Assembly (NCBI RefSeq): GCF_004103715.1
Contig: NZ_CP035282.1
Location: 3,124,501-3,188,500, forward strand
Origin: Acidilutibacter cellobiosedens
GTDB lineage: Bacteria > Bacillota > Clostridia > Tissierellales > Acidilutibacteraceae
Length of the DNA stretch: 64,000 nucleotides
Direction: 5' to 3'
The notes under the pieces: generated by a model
What the model was told of the DNA's origin: nothing
Seen by the model: only the letters and a program-made list of their open reading frames with translations
Databases searched by the model: none
Shown here: positions 60,613 through 64,000 of the stretch, piece after piece
How the letters are laid out: every line of letters begins with the position of its first letter
Numbering within the stretch: the stretch's first letter is position 1
Program-made: the position numbers and the translations under genes

Positions 60613-62445
60613 GTTATGGAAAAAGAATCCTTTGAAGACGGAAAAGTTGCTGAAATACTCAATAAATATTTTGTCAGCATAAAAGTTGACCGGGAAGAAA
60701 GGCCTGACATCGACAATATCTATATGTCCATCTGTCAAAGTTTAACCGGGCAAGGAGGATGGCCTCTTACAATAATAATGACTTATGATAAAGAACCTGT
60801 ATATGCGGGGACTTATCTTCCCAAAATAAGTAATTATAGCGTTTTAGGCCTTATTGACCTATTGGTATCGGCAGAAAAAATCTGGAAGTCAAGAAAGAAA
60901 GAATTTATTGAAACTGGAAAAGAGATTGCAAAAAGTATTAACAATAATTTAATCAGATATAAAAACGAAAAATTGCAGCCTAACATATTAGATAAAGCTT
61001 ACCGGTTTTTTAACTTAAATTTTGATAAAACATACGGAGGATTTGGAACTCGGCCTAAATTTCCCACACCTCATAATTTAAGTTTTTTGCTTAGATACTA
61101 TAAATATTTCAATGACGAAAATGCTCTGCATATGGTACAAAAAACAATAGAAGGCATGTACAGAGGAGGAATATTTGATCATATAGGATTCGGATTTTCA
61201 AGATATTCTACAGACGAAAAGTGGCTTGTTCCCCATTTTGAAAAAATGCTCTATGATAATGCCCTTATATCTCATGTATGTGCCGAAGTCTTTCTTGCTA
61301 CCGGCAAAGAATTTTTTAAAGATATATCCGAAAAAATATTTGCCTATATTCTAAGAGATATGACTTCTCCCGAAGGAGGCTTCTACTGTGCTGAAGATGC
61401 GGATAGTGAAGGCGAAGAAGGAAAATTTTATGTTTGGGATAAAAAAGAAGTTGAAAATTTATTAACTCAGGAGGAATCAAAATTTTTCTCTGATTTTTAT
61501 AATATAAGCGAAAATGGAAATTTTAACGGTAAAAATATTCCCAATCTTATCGACAAGGATATAAAATCCTTTGAAGAACTGGATAAAAATTTTGAAGGAA
61601 TAAGAAAAAAACTGTTCAGCTACAGAGAAAAAAGAGTCCATCCTCATAAGGATGATAAAATACTCACAAGCTGGAATGGCCTTATGATAGGAGCTATGGC
61701 CTTCGGAGGAAGAGCTTTCGGAGAAAAAAAATATATCGCTGCTGCGGAAAAGTGTGCCGGTTTCCTATTAAACAATATGTTTTCAGATAAAGGACGGTTA
61801 ATGGAGAGATATAGGGAAGGCAGCATTGATCACTTGGGTTTTATTGATGATTATGCCTTTTTCATATGGGGGCTTATAGAACTTTACGAAGCCACACTAA
61901 ATATAAAATATCTTGAAAATGCGGTAAATTTGAATAATCAAATGACTGAATTGTTTTGGGATGAAAAGGAAGGCGGATTTTATCTGTACGGGAAAGATAG
62001 CGAAAATCTTATAATCAGGCCTAAGGAAATCTATGACGGAGCCATGCCGTCGGGAAATTCCGTAGCTTTATCTGATTTAATAAGACTTAGTAAGCTCACC
62101 GAAAATTCCGATTTGTATTCAAAAGCATCGAGACTTTTGGATCTTTTCGGCGGAAATATAAACAGCTCTCCCGAATCACATATAAACTTCCTGTCCGGGT
62201 ATATGTTCATGAAATTAAAAGGAAGCGAGATAGTAATTGCAGGGGAACCGGAAAATCAAAATACAATAAATATGATAAATGAAATAAACAGAAGGTTTCT
62301 TCCTTTTACTGTTTTTATATTAAAGGACAGCAAGCAGACAGATGCCTTTGTATCTTATAAAACCACCGCTTATGTCTGTAAAAATTTCAGCTGCTATGAG
62401 CCTACCACCGATATAAAAACTTTTTGCAGACTTTTAGATGAGTAA
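60604..62445 (+). pseudogene. 3' part of the split yyaL-like (DUF255) gene
   Basis: Encodes residues 58-670 of the YyaL/SPATA20-like protein: WCHVMEKESFEDGKVAEILN, then FVSIKVDREERPDID, GGWPLTIIM, YDNALISHVCAEVFLATG and RPKEIYDGAMPSGNSVALS. This family joins a thioredoxin-like N-terminal domain (DUF255) to a cellobiose-epimerase-like alpha/alpha barrel; its role is poorly defined. In the present state the part lacks its own start; ATG 60616 would give a 609-residue product without the CxxC. No internal damage is seen, so excision of the element should restore a full gene. Confidence 0.92.
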
Positions 62446-62460
62446 AACTATATGTAAATT

Positions 62461-62494
62461 AAAAACACTCCTTCGTAAAACAGGAGTGCTTTTA
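62461..62494. terminator. Terminator between convergent genes
   Basis: AAAACACTCCT pairs with AGGAGTGCTTTT around a nine-base loop. Confidence 0.82.
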
Positions 62495-62500
62495 AATCAT

Positions 62501-63817
62501 TTATTTTATCTCCATATAATCTTCCGTACTCATATGGCCGTAGTATGCCACTGACATTATATCTTTGCTGATCAACGTTTCTTTACCATTTTCAAGTTTC
62601 CAAAGAGAGACGATAAAATTTTCATCATTTGATTCTTTCATATCCCATCTTAAAAATATAAGAGTTTTCCCATTATTTATATATCTCGGTCCGAAATCAA
62701 ATCCGTCTTTTGCCGTAGTCAATTCCGTAACTTCCTTTGTAGCGATATTCTGAGCATATATTTTTTGTCTTCCTTTTTGGAAAAAATCTTTTCCATCGAG
62801 AACATCGGTAACAGCCGGAGAAGCAGAATATACTATATATTTTCCGTCAGGTGAAAAGGTTGGTGTCATGGCATTCACATTTTTGTCGGAAAGCCTTTTA
62901 AATGAATGATCTTTGACATCCAAGATTCCAACGCTGTTTCCATTCCATATCATTCTTCCCGAAGTTTGGGTAAACGCCAATTGAGTATTGATAATCGGCG
63001 ACGGTGAAATATTATCATTATTGCATGTAGTAGAAACATTATCAAAGCTTATGAATTTCTTATTCTTAACATCATATACTCCGAAGGGTACCCCGTCTGC
63101 CGACATGGAACCTGAATGAAAATGTTTAAATATATAAACATAAGAGCTGTCATATGATTTTCCGGCAATTATAGGCATCATTCCTGCACCTGTTCCTCCG
63201 TCCTCATCCCAGTCTGCAGGGATATCAGGAATAACAATTTCTTCATTTCCGGTTTTTAAATCTATGGACACTATACCGAAGCACTTAACATATCTTCCCG
63301 GATCGTTAGGTTTTGTATATTCTTTATATTTTTCTGCCAAAAGGTTATTATCGGATATATAAATCATATTGGAATAATACTCTGCTCCCTTCTTTATCGC
63401 GTTTGTAATCCCCTTTTGAACATCATAAGTATATAATCCTCCCTTTTCACTTGAATAAACTATTCGTGAATTATCAATCCAACTGTAATATTCACCGTTC
63501 ATATTCTCAAATTTACTTGATACCAAATTTAGATTTCCTTTTAGATCAGTGATACATATGGAATTACCCCGTACAAATACAACATGTTCCCCATTCGGAG
63601 AAAATTTCGGGCCAACTATCTGACCATCACAAAGTTTGGAATCAATCGCCTTATTCAAATCAATCAAATACAATCCGTCATTTTTTACAACAGCAGCACT
63701 TGTTTCCGGTTTAATTTCTGCTGATGGTGATGGACTGCTCTGAACAGGCTGAACCGACGATTGATTAATTAAAACAGATGACAAAACAATTAAAACCAAT
63801 AAATTAAACTTTTTCAA
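62501..63817 (-). CDS. Secreted TolB/PD40-type beta-propeller protein
   Basis: Exported protein of 438 residues. Residues 1-28 are a signal peptide (KKFNLLVLIVLSSVLINQSS) without a lipobox cysteine, followed by a Pro/Ser-rich linker (VQSSPSPSAEIKPETS). Repeated blades with the PD40 pattern follow: VGPKFSPNGEHVVFVRG, PTFSPDGKYIVYSASP and PRYINNGKTLIFLRWD. Such propellers bind proteins or ligands; no enzyme signature is seen. The gene is convergent with the split yyaL-like gene, with a terminator between. The last 180 bases of the window contain no gene I can support. Confidence 0.82.
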   Translation of the reverse strand: MKKFNLLVLIVLSSVLINQSSVQPVQSSPSPSAEIKPETSAAVVKNDGLYLIDLNKAIDSKLCDGQIVGPKFSPNGEHVVFVRGNSICITDLKGNLNLVSSKFENMNGEYYSWIDNSRIVYSSEKGGLYTYDVQKGITNAIKKGAEYYSNMIYISDNNLLAEKYKEYTKPNDPGRYVKCFGIVSIDLKTGNEEIVIPDIPADWDEDGGTGAGMMPIIAGKSYDSSYVYIFKHFHSGSMSADGVPFGVYDVKNKKFISFDNVSTTCNNDNISPSPIINTQLAFTQTSGRMIWNGNSVGILDVKDHSFKRLSDKNVNAMTPTFSPDGKYIVYSASPAVTDVLDGKDFFQKGRQKIYAQNIATKEVTELTTAKDGFDFGPRYINNGKTLIFLRWDMKESNDENFIVSLWKLENGKETLISKDIMSVAYYGHMSTEDYMEIK

Positions 63818-64000
63818 ATAAATCCCCCCAGATCATTAAAAATTCCGTTAATATTAATTTACCACTCATATATTATTTTATATAATCCGGTTAAAAAGGT
63901 ATTTAAAAGATATTTACATTATGGTTACAAATAAGTTACAAAATCCACGCTAAATTATTATTCGTCTAAAATACCCTGCTCAATTTCTTATTTTTTTTAT

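Noticed and set aside
48320-62445. Intein or group I/II intron in the yyaL-like gene
   Set aside because: The insertion has integrase attachment arms, a serine recombinase beside one end and independent genes on both strands; no splicing domains or reverse transcriptase are present.

Overview
The window reads as chromosome of a low-GC, spore-forming, anaerobic Gram-positive bacterium, most likely class Clostridia or Tissierellia. The signs are AT-rich sequence, strong AGGAGG-type ribosome binding sites with many TTG/GTG starts, a SpoVB-like flippase, an oxygen-sensitive glycyl radical enzyme, several phosphotransferase (PTS) sugar systems with a LevR-type sigma-54 activator, and manganese and cobalamin riboswitches. 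The species cannot be named from sequence alone.

Layout. 1-16.7 kb is housekeeping: a 5'-truncated tyrS, a secreted CAP-domain protein, a Nudix CoA hydrolase, a 2-Cys peroxiredoxin, a GDT1-type manganese exporter behind a yybP-ykoY riboswitch, a cobD-cbiH pair behind a cobalamin riboswitch, nagB, a patatin phospholipase, CapA-like and dipeptidase enzymes, a LURP-one protein, dCMP deaminase, RNase H, SpoVB and a short-chain dehydrogenase. 16.7-47.2 kb is a large carbohydrate region: KDPG aldolase with a hydroxyacid dehydrogenase; an amino-sugar PTS cluster (nagA, ceramidase-like protein, GntR, Gfo/Idh, SIS protein, mannose-type IIB/IID/IIC/IIA, LevR); a second mannose-type PTS cluster with two SIS-domain enzymes, DeoC, an Rpe-like epimerase, an acetyltransferase and its own GntR; and a third cluster with NanE, a fructose-type PTS, a HAD phosphatase, a DeoR regulator and an unusual glycyl radical enzyme with its activase.

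48.49-60.60 kb is a 12.1-kb mobile element inserted by a large serine recombinase into a yyaL-like (DUF255, thioredoxin-fold) gene. The attachment sites can be rebuilt from sequence: the circular attP is 52 bp with perfect 11-bp inverted arms centred on a TG core inside CACTGGTG, and the crossover splits the CxxC (CHWC) motif of the target gene. The element carries the recombinase, a small serine resolvase, a type III restriction-modification system, a Rep-like protein with a candidate origin (16-bp palindrome plus four GGTTATT repeats), small membrane proteins and unknown genes. Its right end also carries a diverged copy of the target gene's 5' end, with ribosome binding site and start codon. 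This copy is in frame with the displaced 3' part but separated from it by 21 nt containing three stop codons. This target-mimicking attachment region is the most unusual feature of the window. After the element come the 3' part of the yyaL-like gene and a secreted beta-propeller protein.

Regulation can be read directly in places. TTGTATATACAA operators lie before nagB, the ceramidase-nagA operon and levR, suggesting one GntR-type amino-sugar regulon. Tandem GTNATNAC-type sites lie in the control regions of the second PTS cluster. A sigma-54 promoter before the first PTS operon is embedded in the terminator hairpin of levR. A family of about 60-75 bp intergenic repeats with TTATAA ends occurs at five places.
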